NCBI GenBank assembly: GCA_942492065.1
Contig: CALODV010000008.1
Coordinates: 434,001 to 498,000 of the forward strand
DNA: 64,000 bases
Source: G963665815 sp942492065
Lineage (GTDB): Bacteria; Cloacimonadota; Cloacimonadia; Cloacimonadales; JAIOQZ01
Direction: 5' to 3'
Shown here one piece after another: positions 20,805 to 30,010 of the stretch. Position 1 is the stretch's first letter; each line of letters begins with the position of its first letter. A program made the translations under genes and the position numbers. The notes under the pieces are model-generated. The model was not told the origin of the DNA. It did no database searches and saw nothing but the letters and a program-made list of their open reading frames with translations.

Positions 20805-22178
20805 ATGATATTGTCATCAAATAAATTTGGTTCCTTTAAGGACTTTGTAAATCTTTCAAACTACAGGAAAACTAACTCTATACACTTTAATTTTGTAATG
20901 AATCTGTTTACAAAAGGTGTGAGTATCGTTTCCGGGCTGCTTTTATACAGAATTTCGTTGAAGATTCTGGAAGACTCGGAATATGGTGTCTGGCTGACAT
21001 TCCTTTCCATGTTTCAATGGATTACTTTTTTTGAGATTGGGCTGGGTAACGGTTTAAAGAACAAATTAGCAGAAGCGCTGGAAAAAAAGGATGTAAAACT
21101 TGGTAAGATACTGGTCAGTACTACCTACTTCATAATCGGGATTATATCCTTTTCTCTCTTAATCGTTTTCCTTGCTTCGAACTATTTTCTGGACTGGCAG
21201 CATATCCTGAATACAGATATACCTTTAAAAGAACTTACAGCTGTCTCCAATATAATCTTCAGTTGTTTCTTTATCAGATTCCTGCTTCAGATAATTATAA
21301 ATGTTACAGCTGCAGAGCTTAATCCGGCCATAGGAACTGCTTTGGATCCGCTTTCAAATGTGTTTGTACTTGTTGTAATTGGTATCGGCAGCAAGTTCTT
21401 CCAATTCAATCTGATGACATTTGCCTCAGTAATGAGTGTTATTCCTCTGCTTGTATTTCTGCTTGCTTCAGTTATATTATTCAGTTCGAAATATAAAGAT
21501 GTAGCTCCTTCATATAGACATATTGATTTGAAAAAAGCTAAAAGTCTGATTGGTCTAAGTATAAACTTCTTTTTTGTTAAAATTGCCGGAATCATGCTTT
21601 ATCAGGTGAGTTCTTTTGTTATTGCTCACTATTTCGGTGCTAAGAACGTTGTGCAATATTCACTCTCCAGAAAACTGTTTTCTACAATTGCATTTCTCGG
21701 ATCAATTATTCAGAATACTGTTTGGCCATATTTAACCAGAGCATGGACAGCTAATGACAAGAACAGGATCAGGAAAGTATTCGGAATTCAGATGTCTATC
21801 TGGATGTTAGCAGTAATAATAAGTGGGGGAGTGCTGGCAGCTGCTCCATGGATATACAATTTATGGCTTGATGGTGAAGCAACAGTTGATTTTAAGATGA
21901 ACTTCCTCCAGTTCTTTAACTACGCAATTTTCAGTTTTGGTGGAATTTTTTCAGTGATTGTTAACAGTACAGGTAAGCTTCGTCTTCAGTTTGTCTCTGC
22001 TTTAACCGGAGCTGCTTTATTCATTCCTGTATCTCATATTCTCATAAGACAGTTCGGTATGGGACCTGAAGCAGTTATTGTTTCAACAATTATTTGCAAT
22101 TTCTTTGGACCGGTTCTGGCTCCAATTCAGTGTTATAAATTGTATAAAGGTACAGCGAAAGGAATTTGGAATAAATAG
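20805..22178 (+). CDS. Wzx-type polysaccharide flippase (MOP superfamily)
   Basis: 457 residues, strongly hydrophobic with about 12-14 membrane helices, opening with FVMNLFTKGVSIVSGLLLYRISLKILEDSEYGVWLTFLSM, where the helix followed by a G-x-W pair is typical of Wzx/RfbX proteins. These export lipid-linked glycan units across the inner membrane. The ATG at 20805 has only 2 nt between it and GGAG (20799-20802). The in-frame TTG at 20811 has 8 nt and may be the true start. It fits with the glycan operon beginning at 16126 on the other strand. Its stop lies 6 nt from the end of the convergent HD gene. Confidence 0.85.
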   Translation: MILSSNKFGSFKDFVNLSNYRKTNSIHFNFVMNLFTKGVSIVSGLLLYRISLKILEDSEYGVWLTFLSMFQWITFFEIGLGNGLKNKLAEALEKKDVKLGKILVSTTYFIIGIISFSLLIVFLASNYFLDWQHILNTDIPLKELTAVSNIIFSCFFIRFLLQIIINVTAAELNPAIGTALDPLSNVFVLVVIGIGSKFFQFNLMTFASVMSVIPLLVFLLASVILFSSKYKDVAPSYRHIDLKKAKSLIGLSINFFFVKIAGIMLYQVSSFVIAHYFGAKNVVQYSLSRKLFSTIAFLGSIIQNTVWPYLTRAWTANDKNRIRKVFGIQMSIWMLAVIISGGVLAAAPWIYNLWLDGEATVDFKMNFLQFFNYAIFSFGGIFSVIVNSTGKLRLQFVSALTGAALFIPVSHILIRQFGMGPEAVIVSTIICNFFGPVLAPIQCYKLYKGTAKGIWNK

Positions 22179-22184
22179 TATTTA

Positions 22185-22826
22185 CTAAATTTTAATCTCA
22201 GAGATGTTTATATTAAGCTCATCCAGCTTTGTTTTGACATATTCCAGATTTTTTCTTTTTCCTTCTTTGCGAAATTCGGTATTAGACTTAGTGAAGTATT
22301 CATGACGATTCAGGAAAATCCATTGTCCTTTCCACCAGTCTTTCAGGTCTATAACAGCACCAAGATTAGTGTTTTCCATATATAATGCCCATGATCTCTG
22401 AGGATAGTCTTCTCTGCCAAGGCTGTCGAGATCAGCATCACATATAATCTGGAACATAATATTATCTCCAGGGCATTGCAATGGTAGTCCATCTACAATT
22501 TTAACTTTAGTAGATTGTATTATCTCAGCTATTTTCTCAATTTCTTCAGGTTGGAATCCGTAATCAGGCAGGATTTTTCTGGCAAAATCAATCCCTGTTT
22601 TTTCATGCTCTTCCATTTTAAAAACATATCCTACGTCGTGAAACAGAACACTTACCAGCAGCAGTACATGATCATTTTCGCTAATGCTTTCAGAAACGGC
22701 AAGTCTGTCTACAGCATTAAAAACATATTTTAAAGTATGTTCTTTACAGTGATAAACCAGATTTTCCGGTAAACTTGAATCAAGTAAATCTTCAATAAAA
22801 GGGAATAACTTTTTTAATCTTTTCAT
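22185..22826 (-). CDS. HD-domain phosphohydrolase
   Basis: 213 residues. The metal-binding set of the HD superfamily is visible: an early His in CKEHTLKYV, the His-Asp pair in VLFHDVGYVFK, a further His in MEEHEKTG, and Asp in ICDADLDSLGR. Such proteins hydrolyse nucleotides or nucleotide second messengers. This one has the compact architecture of stand-alone HD proteins with no sensor domain. It is transcribed convergently with the flippase, and about 105 nt separate its start from the end of folK. The specific substrate is unknown. Confidence 0.8.
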   Translation of the reverse strand: MKRLKKLFPFIEDLLDSSLPENLVYHCKEHTLKYVFNAVDRLAVSESISENDHVLLLVSVLFHDVGYVFKMEEHEKTGIDFARKILPDYGFQPEEIEKIAEIIQSTKVKIVDGLPLQCPGDNIMFQIICDADLDSLGREDYPQRSWALYMENTNLGAVIDLKDWWKGQWIFLNRHEYFTKSNTEFRKEGKRKNLEYVKTKLDELNINISEIKI

Positions 22827-22931
22827 AATTGATATTTTATCTACATATGTACTGATAGTGCAAGTTTTTTCTTTCTCTGAGCTGATATTTTTTTCATTTT
22901 GCTTCTGACAATGTCAAAACAGGATGTATTT

Positions 22932-23396
22932 TCAGTAGGCTTTGAACTCGTTGTATATACTTCTTACTGTCGTTTTGAGAACAGGATGCAACATGTTAGG
23001 GCATATTTCCAGAAGGGAGTCCAGTACAAATTTACGTTTATGCAGTTCAGGGTGTGGGATAACCAGTCTGTCATGTTCCATTACAATGTCATTGTAAAAC
23101 AGGATATCAAGATCAATAACTCGAGGTCCCCAATGAATCGTTTTTATGCGACCAACTTCTGTTTCAATAAGCTTACATGTATCCAGTAATTCTAGTGGAG
23201 GCTTACTTGTTTTGATAATAGCAGCACAATTAAGAAAATCAGGTTGATCTGTAAATCCATATGGCTCAGTCTCAATAATTCTGCTGGTACTCAGAATTTC
23301 TGAACCATAGAATTCGAGCTTCTCCAGAGCGTACTGTATATTACTTTCTCTGTCCCCTAAATTTGATCCCAAACCTAACACAACTGTATTTGTCAT
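22932..23396 (-). CDS. folK: 6-hydroxymethyl-7,8-dihydropterin pyrophosphokinase
   Basis: 154 residues, the normal length. It opens with VVLGLGSNLGDRESNIQYAL, the FolK signature, and contains WGPRVIDLDILFYND, which holds the ATP/Mg-binding Arg and the two catalytic Asp residues. The enzyme attaches pyrophosphate to the pterin in folate synthesis. Its start overlaps the folB stop by 4 nt (23393-23396), a common folB-folK coupling. It is the last gene of an operon that begins with the CHASE2 cyclase. Confidence 0.95.
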   Translation of the reverse strand: MTNTVVLGLGSNLGDRESNIQYALEKLEFYGSEILSTSRIIETEPYGFTDQPDFLNCAAIIKTSKPPLELLDTCKLIETEVGRIKTIHWGPRVIDLDILFYNDIVMEHDRLVIPHPELHKRKFVLDSLLEICPNMLHPVLKTTVRSIYNEFKAY

Positions 23397-23752
23397 TTTC
23401 TGCTTCTCTTCATGACAACCTCTACTGAATTGAGTGGGCCATTTAACGGAACTGACGGTTTCTTTATTGAAACTTCAGCAGATTCTATTTTGGGGTAATT
23501 CTGTAAGAGTTCATCAAGTATATCATTAGCGCAGGCTTCAAGCAGCTCGAATTGCTTTTTCTCCATGATATGCTTAATGTCAGAGTAGACTCTTGAGTAA
23601 TCTATAGTATCGTTCAGATGTTTGATTTGCTGGTCTTTTGAGTGATCACTCTCAAAGGAAATGGTTACAATAAATCTCTGTCCCAGCTTTCTTTCTTCCG
23701 GGTGTACTCCATGGAAACCATAAAAAATCATGTCATGTAAAACTGCTTTCAC
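23393..23752 (-). CDS. folB: Dihydroneopterin aldolase
   Basis: 119 residues. MIFYGFHGVHPEERKLGQRF is the FolB signature with the conserved Tyr/Phe-Gly-x-His-Gly segment and catalytic Glu, and IKKPSVPLNGPLNSVEVV is the typical ending with the catalytic Lys. It cleaves dihydroneopterin to the substrate of FolK, whose gene follows. It overlaps the upstream RseC-like gene by 4 nt. Confidence 0.93.
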   Translation of the reverse strand: MKAVLHDMIFYGFHGVHPEERKLGQRFIVTISFESDHSKDQQIKHLNDTIDYSRVYSDIKHIMEKKQFELLEACANDILDELLQNYPKIESAEVSIKKPSVPLNGPLNSVEVVMKRSRK

Positions 23753-24186
23753 TCTGCATCCTCTTCTGTAATTTTTTCTATAATTTCGAAATGAACTTTT
23801 TTAGCATATTTTTTATCAAGCATTCTGATAATAAGCATACTTGGAAGCAGACTTAAAATAGAAATAAGAACACATAGATTCTCATTCAAGGATAACATTA
23901 CTTTTGAGACAAAATAGGCGGCAAACATTATAATGATCGGAAACACGAATATTATAAATGATGAGAACAGCTTTATTCCTGCGGAAACTTCAATATGTAC
24001 AACATCCCCTTTTTTCAAAGGTAAATCTGACTCTGTAATAATCTCAACACATCTGGATTGTCCGGCACAAAGTGCATGCGCTGCACAACTATCACAAGCA
24101 CCTGATTTCATTGTTTCAAGTACTATTTTCTTTCCTCTTACTTCCTTTACAATAGCTCTATCTTCAGTTCCATTATGTTCTGACAT
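23749..24186 (-). CDS. RseC/MucC-family membrane protein
   Basis: 145 residues. An N-terminal Cys cluster (CDSCAAHALCAGQSRC) is followed by a beta-rich stretch and two transmembrane helices (about 78-100 and 103-120). This is the layout of RseC/MucC proteins, which in gammaproteobacteria modulate sigma-E signalling or reduce SoxR and in other phyla often accompany Rnf-type electron transport. No rseA, rseB or rnf gene is nearby, so the role here is open. It overlaps rfaE2 by a single base and folB by 4 nt, so it is locked into this operon. Confidence 0.83.
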   Translation of the reverse strand: MSEHNGTEDRAIVKEVRGKKIVLETMKSGACDSCAAHALCAGQSRCVEIITESDLPLKKGDVVHIEVSAGIKLFSSFIIFVFPIIIMFAAYFVSKVMLSLNENLCVLISILSLLPSMLIIRMLDKKYAKKVHFEIIEKITEEDAE

Positions 24187-24704
24187 TAACGCTCCCTGCT
24201 GTTTGAATTTGAATTGTTATCATCATTTGAAATACATAAAATTTTGTCTATAACATTTGTTGTGGAAAGTCCATCCCGGAATAATAGAGATTTAACTTCA
24301 CCACCGTTATCTATGACAACGTCAGCACCAACAATATCTTTTACAGCCCAGTCTCCACCTTTAACAAGGACGTCAGGTATGAGAGCATCGATTAAATTGT
24401 AGGGTGTATCTTCTTCAAATATTACAACATAATCTACAGATTTAAGACCTGCCAGTACAAAAGCTCTGTCCATTTCGCTGTTTACCGGACGAGTAGGTCC
24501 TTTAAGTCTGCTTACAGATGCATCCGAGTTCAGTCCAAGAATCAGAACATCCCCACATGCTTTCGCATCTTCAAGATATTGCACATGTCCTGCATGCAGT
24601 ATGTCGAAACAACCGTTTGTAAAAACGATTTTTTTGTTTTCTCTACAGTTCATCAGGAGTGCTTTCATGGTCTCAGCATCTTTTATTCTATCTTCAATTT
24701 TCAT
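24186..24704 (-). CDS. rfaE2: D-glycero-beta-D-manno-heptose 1-phosphate adenylyltransferase
   Basis: 172 residues, equal to the C-terminal half of HldE. The nucleotidyltransferase motif VFTNGCFDILHAGHVQYL (HxGH) is intact, as are LGLNSDASVSRLKGPTRP and LVKGGDW, followed by the STTNVI ATP-site motif. It makes ADP-heptose for the lipopolysaccharide inner core. The partner kinase half, rfaE1, is encoded separately at 32385-33365, so the two HldE activities are split here. A hydrophilic Asn/Ser-rich tail ends the protein. It lies 9 nt after the CHASE2 cyclase. Confidence 0.93.
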   Translation of the reverse strand: MKIEDRIKDAETMKALLMNCRENKKIVFTNGCFDILHAGHVQYLEDAKACGDVLILGLNSDASVSRLKGPTRPVNSEMDRAFVLAGLKSVDYVVIFEEDTPYNLIDALIPDVLVKGGDWAVKDIVGADVVIDNGGEVKSLLFRDGLSTTNVIDKILCISNDDNNSNSNSRER

Positions 24705-24713
24705 TCATTATCC

Positions 24714-26603
24714 TTATATTTGTTTCAGCCCGATCAATTGGTAAATTTTAACAAACTGATTTTTACCTTTTACCTGAACTTCATCAAGAAATTCAGCAAT
24801 AACTTCTTCTTTAATTATTTCATAAGTGAATTCACTGATGATAATCTTTTTCTTTGTTGCATACTGTTTATTTATGGCTTCCAAACGAGCTCCAAGATTA
24901 ATACAGTCACCAATTGCCGTATAATCAAAAATCTGTTCTGATCCAAGATTACCGACAGTGGCAAAACCGCTGTTTACACCGATACCTATCTCAAAGATAT
25001 CTTTCCCTTCGTTTATCCATTTTTCCTGAAGCTGGGTGAGCTTATCGCGCATCTCCAATGCAACTCTGCATGCTGAAAGGGCATGATTCTCAAGGTCCAC
25101 CGGAGCACCGAATAGTGCCATTATTTCATCGCCAACAAATTTATCCAGTGTTCCTGAGTGCCTGAGTATAATTTCAACCATAGCAGTAAGATATTCTCTT
25201 AATTGAGTAACTGTTTCTCTTGGACTGTGGCTTTCTGTATAAGTTGTGAAAGAACGGATATCTGAAAATAGAACAGATAGTTCTCTAAGTGATCCACCAT
25301 ATTCCAGATTTCCTGGGTTTTTCAGAAGTTCATCCACAAGGTCTGGTGCTATATATTGCTGGAATGCATGTTTAATGAATCTTCTTTCCTTCAGACTTCT
25401 AATATATTGAACCACCAGAGTAACAACGTAAATGACAAAAACCAGAGCAGGTACTTCCAGAACAGGGAATACATAGCTTTTTTCTGCAAAAGCGTAGTAT
25501 GTCCCGTAGAGTGCTCCACCCATAAAGACTAAAAGGAATATAAAACTGATATTGGGTTTAATCTTCAAGAACAATATATAGGCAGCTATAGCAAAAACCA
25601 ATTGAATCAGGAGCAGCACAAACATATTTGGAGCATACAGGAAATCTCTGTTTTTACACATCTCAATGAAGTTTGCATGGATTTCTACTCCTGGGGTAAG
25701 TGTATGCATTCTCATATATGGAGTATTAAATGTATCATGCAGTTCCTCAATTGTTGCTCCCACCAGGACTATTTTGTCTTCGAATGTTCCGGCTGTCAGG
25801 TGTTCATTAAATGCATCAAAGTCAATAGTAGGCACTTCATATGTGCTGTCATCCACAACATTTGCAAAGGAGTATGTTGGGAATGTTTTAGCAGGTCCGT
25901 AGAAGTTTATAAGAGCAGTTTGAGATTTAAAGCGAGGAATTCTTATTTCTCCGGTAAGTTTGTCCTTCTTACCTGAATTAATTATGAATTCCTGTAAGGT
26001 CTTGCTGATTGATGATCTGGTAAATTTTGAATTATTATTCTCCATAACAAGTGAGACTATGCCGAGAGTGTTATAGCTGTCTTTACCGTATGTCATTTCA
26101 AGATTGTACTGTCTTACAAAACCGTCAGAGTCTATAAACATATTAACCAGACCCCATGGTAGTTTCTTTGATGAAATAACATCCACGGGATCAAGAAGTT
26201 GTTCTCTTACGTATCTGTTTGAATAGTCTTTGAGTATTTTACCGGCAAATATCACATTGTCGTATTTAGCAGCAGTTTCTGCCAGGATACTATCTGATAT
26301 TGAATTTGAGCTTTCAGTGAATTCAATATCGAATATTATCTGTCTGGCTCCTGCCTGCTGCAGGTTATCTATCAGCCTTGCATGAAGTTCACGAGGGAAT
26401 GGCCATTGCATATCCAGTGTAGAAAAAGTATCATCATCAATAGCTACAATAACTATGTCTTTGGATACTTCTATTGGACCTCTTAACTGAAAAAGACTGT
26501 CATAAGCTTTTCTTTCAAGTTGATGCCAGAATTCCAGCTGGAACATTGTGATACAACCAGCGAACAAAAGGATCGGAATAATTAAATGTACAAGATACTT
26601 CAT
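24714..26603 (-). CDS. CHASE2-domain adenylate/guanylate cyclase
   Basis: 629 residues. After one N-terminal transmembrane helix comes a periplasmic CHASE2 sensor (about 30-330, VIVAIDDDTFSTLDMQWPFPRELHA), then three short membrane helices (about 335-405), then a class III cyclase domain (about 435-625). Both metal-binding Asp residues are present (LFSDIRSFT and KFVGDEIMALFGAP). It should make cAMP or cGMP in response to an unknown periplasmic signal. It heads an operon with rfaE2, rseC-like, folB and folK. A terminator for the preceding barrel gene sits just upstream of its start. Confidence 0.92.
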   Translation of the reverse strand: MKYLVHLIIPILLFAGCITMFQLEFWHQLERKAYDSLFQLRGPIEVSKDIVIVAIDDDTFSTLDMQWPFPRELHARLIDNLQQAGARQIIFDIEFTESSNSISDSILAETAAKYDNVIFAGKILKDYSNRYVREQLLDPVDVISSKKLPWGLVNMFIDSDGFVRQYNLEMTYGKDSYNTLGIVSLVMENNNSKFTRSSISKTLQEFIINSGKKDKLTGEIRIPRFKSQTALINFYGPAKTFPTYSFANVVDDSTYEVPTIDFDAFNEHLTAGTFEDKIVLVGATIEELHDTFNTPYMRMHTLTPGVEIHANFIEMCKNRDFLYAPNMFVLLLIQLVFAIAAYILFLKIKPNISFIFLLVFMGGALYGTYYAFAEKSYVFPVLEVPALVFVIYVVTLVVQYIRSLKERRFIKHAFQQYIAPDLVDELLKNPGNLEYGGSLRELSVLFSDIRSFTTYTESHSPRETVTQLREYLTAMVEIILRHSGTLDKFVGDEIMALFGAPVDLENHALSACRVALEMRDKLTQLQEKWINEGKDIFEIGIGVNSGFATVGNLGSEQIFDYTAIGDCINLGARLEAINKQYATKKKIIISEFTYEIIKEEVIAEFLDEVQVKGKNQFVKIYQLIGLKQI

Positions 26604-26611
26604 AAATCCTC

Positions 26612-26643
26612 AAAAAATAAAGGGTTTGCTAAGCAAACCCTTG
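26612..26643 (-). terminator. Rho-independent terminator after the barrel gene
   Basis: A long inverted repeat (AAGGGTTTGCT and its complement, 26620-26642) is followed on the minus strand by a T-rich run (TTTATTTTTT). It lies 17 nt past the stop of the outer-membrane gene and before the start of the cyclase gene. Confidence 0.8.
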
Positions 26644-26659
26644 TATGATTGTTTACATA

Positions 26660-29107
26660 TTAAAAGTTATAAGTTAAATTAAATCGCCAGTTGAAAGAAG
26701 AGTAGTCTGCTTCTTCGGTATCATCATTAGTGTAGTTGTTCAGACCTATAGATGTAGACATTGTTAAAGGTTTGAACGGGTGATACAATACACCTGTGTT
26801 AAAGTATATAAGGCTTTGCGAATCCTCATCTCCACCATGCTTTGTATATTTTATGCTGGCATATGGTTTTACCTTGTGCTGCATTATATCATAAGCTAAC
26901 TTTGTATAAAGTGAATTGTAGTTTCTTGATGTCTTTTCGAATGTTGTTCCTGAAGTATCTGCAATACTTAAAAGCTCTTCATCGGCTTCGTAGAATGTGT
27001 ACTTGAACGTTGTTATCAGAGGAAAATCTCTGAAAACAGAGTTCGCACCAAATGAAATAGAATTTGAACTGTTATCGAAATAGCTGTTCTGGTTATCCAC
27101 ACTGTTAGTCATGCTGTAACCAATGCTGAAAGTTGTTGGAGCAGCGTTGATCTGTTTCACGTTGTATGCTATTCTGGTAGAGATAGTACTGAAATCCATA
27201 TCGATTTCGGGGTTGTAAGCTGCTGCCCCTACAGCATCGACTGAATCACCAAGAGCTTCTTCAAGGCTGCTGCTGGTACCTGTTGTATTGTACGAAACTG
27301 AAAGTGTTGGCATATTTCTGAATCTGAGGTTCATTGTTGAAAAAATGCTTGTTGAAGTGTTAGTATGAGATCTTTGTTTTTCCAGATTATCTGAAGAGAT
27401 GTTAACACCACCATTGAAGAATATCTGGTTCTCAAGAAGTGAAACATTATCACTTATACTGATAGTTCTGAAGTCCTGCTGAAGAGATCCGGCAGAAAGT
27501 GATTTGAAACTTGAACCAACTTCTGAATATGAAAGCATGAACTGGTTTCTGGCAATGAAAATGTTAGCATAGCCTCTGAGAGCTATGTTAGCATCACCGG
27601 GTTTAAGTGGTTCGAGGTTTGGATTGATTGTTATAATATTCTCCCAGTCTTCAGGATCTATTGGAGCATCAAAATTATATTTTTCTTCCAGCTCATCTTT
27701 GTCCATAACACCGTCTATAATGTCATTATTGTAAAGGCTAATGGCTATCTCGGTACCTAACTTTATGCGTTTATGCCAGAGATTCATGTGAAGATCACCA
27801 CCAACAACAAAGTTATCTTTAGGAGTAAAAACTCTGTTTTCAACAGTATTATCACCTTCGATATTCTCTATGTTCAAATAGTTGTTCTTATCAAGAGATT
27901 CGACGTCATCTTTGTTTTTTACAAAACTGAATCCCCAGAAGAAACCATCATAATCACCTATTTCTACTCTTGCACCCAATGTGTTCCTGTCGAATGCTCC
28001 TGTTCTGGTTACATATGATGAATCACCAACAACAGTAACTTCAGAGTCTATTGCTCTTTGGGATTTACCATAGTTGAACAGCATTCTGAATTTACGGGTG
28101 AAGAATTTTGAGTGAAAACCTCTTACATTTGTTGAACTCAAAATGAAGTTTGAGTATGAAGGGCTGTGATCACCAAACTTAAGTTCAAAGTGAGGAACAT
28201 TCAAACCAAGAGTATATCTGTTAACTGCCTGTTTTGTTGATGATTCTTTGGATGAGAAGGTTAAATCTGTATAGAACATTGTTTTTTTGTAATATGATTG
28301 GATATGTGTAGATACGTTAGCTGATTTTTTGCTGGATTCCAGGTCAGAGTTATCCGCAGAACGCGAAAAAGCATTTGATCTAAATCTGATATTACCTGAA
28401 ATATTATAAGGCATTTTGAAATCATAGTTTGATTTAACTGATACTATCCATTTTCTGGAAAGAATTTTCTTTCCATTCTTCAGTTCTGCAGTAACTTGAA
28501 AAGAGTGAGTTCCTGCAGATGGTTTGTCAATCGTTAAAACAACCATGTTGGGTGAGACATAGGCTTTTTTAGTCATGTCTTTATTGTCATACATAATTTT
28601 TACTGAGCCTTCCTGAACCTGATTTTCTATTGAGTATGTTGATATAGCAATTACTAAAGCATCATCAGCTTCAATTGTGTTATACTCAGGACTCAATCTG
28701 ACAAAGTTGGAAGAAGGAGTAACTGATTTCTCAGTTTTATGCAGTCTGTAAGGGTTAATATTAGGTTGAATCTCAGGAAGAGTTTTGACAGTGTTGTTCA
28801 TAAGTCTTGCTTCAAAGTAATATTCAATTCCATTTCCCTTATCAATATTGTCAGGAAGCTGAACTCTGAATACAGGATCTGATTCTCCTGCATTTACCAT
28901 AAGTTCTGTTATATAGGTAATGTCACCTGTCGGTCTGTAGAATACTGTCATATCTTCAATATCACTAAATCCAAGCTGAACATCAACACTGAGATTTATC
29001 TCACGTCCTTTTTTTATTCCAGCCGGAGCATTGTGCTGAAGAATGACATCCGCATACATAATTCCTGTAAGTAAAGTTAAGATTAAAACCACCGAAATTT
29101 TATTCAT
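26660..29107 (-). CDS. Outer-membrane beta-barrel protein of unknown function
   Basis: 815 residues from the ATG at 29107, chosen because GAGG sits 6 nt upstream; an ATG five codons earlier lacks a ribosome site. A signal peptide (VVLILTLLTGIMYA) is followed by about 230 residues of Ig-like beta strands, including KILSRKWIVSVKSNYDFKMP. From about residue 235 there are amphipathic strands with alternating aromatic and polar residues up to a C-terminal Phe (NLTYNF), as recognised by the BAM complex. No catalytic motif is visible. It resembles the many uncharacterised barrels of Cloacimonadota-like genomes. It has its own promoter and terminator, so it is probably monocistronic. Confidence 0.75.
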   Translation of the reverse strand: MNKISVVLILTLLTGIMYADVILQHNAPAGIKKGREINLSVDVQLGFSDIEDMTVFYRPTGDITYITELMVNAGESDPVFRVQLPDNIDKGNGIEYYFEARLMNNTVKTLPEIQPNINPYRLHKTEKSVTPSSNFVRLSPEYNTIEADDALVIAISTYSIENQVQEGSVKIMYDNKDMTKKAYVSPNMVVLTIDKPSAGTHSFQVTAELKNGKKILSRKWIVSVKSNYDFKMPYNISGNIRFRSNAFSRSADNSDLESSKKSANVSTHIQSYYKKTMFYTDLTFSSKESSTKQAVNRYTLGLNVPHFELKFGDHSPSYSNFILSSTNVRGFHSKFFTRKFRMLFNYGKSQRAIDSEVTVVGDSSYVTRTGAFDRNTLGARVEIGDYDGFFWGFSFVKNKDDVESLDKNNYLNIENIEGDNTVENRVFTPKDNFVVGGDLHMNLWHKRIKLGTEIAISLYNNDIIDGVMDKDELEEKYNFDAPIDPEDWENIITINPNLEPLKPGDANIALRGYANIFIARNQFMLSYSEVGSSFKSLSAGSLQQDFRTISISDNVSLLENQIFFNGGVNISSDNLEKQRSHTNTSTSIFSTMNLRFRNMPTLSVSYNTTGTSSSLEEALGDSVDAVGAAAYNPEIDMDFSTISTRIAYNVKQINAAPTTFSIGYSMTNSVDNQNSYFDNSSNSISFGANSVFRDFPLITTFKYTFYEADEELLSIADTSGTTFEKTSRNYNSLYTKLAYDIMQHKVKPYASIKYTKHGGDEDSQSLIYFNTGVLYHPFKPLTMSTSIGLNNYTNDDTEEADYSSFNWRFNLTYNF

Positions 29108-29173
29108 ATTTTCCTCGTTCATTATTTTTAGCTATTTGCATATTTTTTTGCATCTGATATTCTGTTAAAAATT

Positions 29174-29189
29174 GATGAAATATTTCATC
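29174..29189. promoter_or_regulatory. Perfect 16-bp palindrome, possible operator
   Basis: GATGAAATATTTCATC is a perfect palindrome lying 14 nt downstream of the predicted -10 of the barrel gene and about 67 nt before its start. A dimeric repressor site is plausible. No regulator is encoded nearby. Confidence 0.35.
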
Positions 29190-29202
29190 TCACCAATTAA
29201 GA

Positions 29203-29232
29203 GTTATACAGAAAGATCTTATAATTATGCAA
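29203..29232 (-). promoter_or_regulatory. Possible promoter of the barrel gene
   Basis: On the minus strand TTGCAT (29232-29227) and TATAAC (29208-29203) are 18 nt apart. This lies between the FecR-gene terminator and the barrel start, where a promoter is needed. Confidence 0.4.
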
Positions 29233-29245
29233 AGTTCTCTTTATG

Positions 29246-29281
29246 TTAAAAGAAAAGCAGATGATACATAATGTATCATCT
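29246..29281 (-). terminator. Terminator overlapping the FecR-gene stop
   Basis: An 11-bp inverted repeat (AGATGATACAT and its complement, 29259-29281, one-base centre) reaches into the stop codon of the FecR gene. On the minus strand it is followed by GCTTTTCTTTT. Confidence 0.65.
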
Positions 29282-30002
29282 ACTGAAGGTTTACTTTGAG
29301 TTTCTTTGTATTACCATCTTCGTCAGTAAAGACTATTTCAAGAACATCATTTCTTGAGTCTGTACCAAGAAGCTCATCATCTTCCATATAATCTTTTATT
29401 TCTTTTAAATCTTCATCAGTTTCATCAAGGTCTGCCGGGTTAAACGGTCTGACTTCAATCTCACCTGATCCTCTTGAGTATCCAATTTCTCCGGCTTTAA
29501 CGAATACAGATTTGTTATCACCTTTGTTTTTAAACTCTACTATTCCTGTGAAAGTGATGATGTAGTCACCGCCCTGAGTTGTTTTGTAGAACCATTTTGT
29601 ACCTTTGACACTCGCAACGGTAGATGGTGTTTCTATTGAAAAATCACCTTTTTTCTTTGATATTTTGGAAAATACACTTCCTGATTTCAGGTATGTTTTT
29701 TTGTTCAGTTCACCATTAACTTTTTCAGTTTTAACCTGAAGAGTACTGTTAGGGAACAGTTTCATCAATGAGTTCCCGTCAACAAATCTGAAAGCTGCGT
29801 AAGAGTTATCCTTACTTTCCAGATAGTCATTGTTTTGAAGAGGAGTACCGCTTTTGAGTTCAGAGATTTTCTTAGCTCTTTCAAGTGTAACATCACCTTT
29901 TGCTTTGAGAGTTATAGCCACAGGGCTTTCAGCTACCAGCAAACAGATTGAGAACAACATTAATATGAAGATGAATCCTTTTCTTTTAGTTTTAATTTTC
30001 AT
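29280..30002 (-). CDS. FecR-domain secreted protein
   Basis: 240 residues from the ATG at 30002, which has GAGG 5 nt upstream; a GTG six bases earlier has none. A signal peptide (FIFILMLFSICLLVA) precedes a FecR domain (about 30-165) with KLFPNSTLQVKTEKVNGE and ETPSTVASVKGTKW, the core motif of the family. In TonB systems FecR relays a signal to a sigma factor, but here no TonB receptor or ECF sigma is adjacent. The protein is wholly exported without a cytoplasmic tail, as in the stand-alone FecR proteins of many FCB bacteria. The tail is acidic. It is co-transcribed with the upstream secreted protein. Confidence 0.85.
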   Translation of the reverse strand: MKIKTKRKGFIFILMLFSICLLVAESPVAITLKAKGDVTLERAKKISELKSGTPLQNNDYLESKDNSYAAFRFVDGNSLMKLFPNSTLQVKTEKVNGELNKKTYLKSGSVFSKISKKKGDFSIETPSTVASVKGTKWFYKTTQGGDYIITFTGIVEFKNKGDNKSVFVKAGEIGYSRGSGEIEVRPFNPADLDETDEDLKEIKDYMEDDELLGTDSRNDVLEIVFTDEDGNTKKLKVNLQ

Positions 30003-30010
30003 AATCACCT

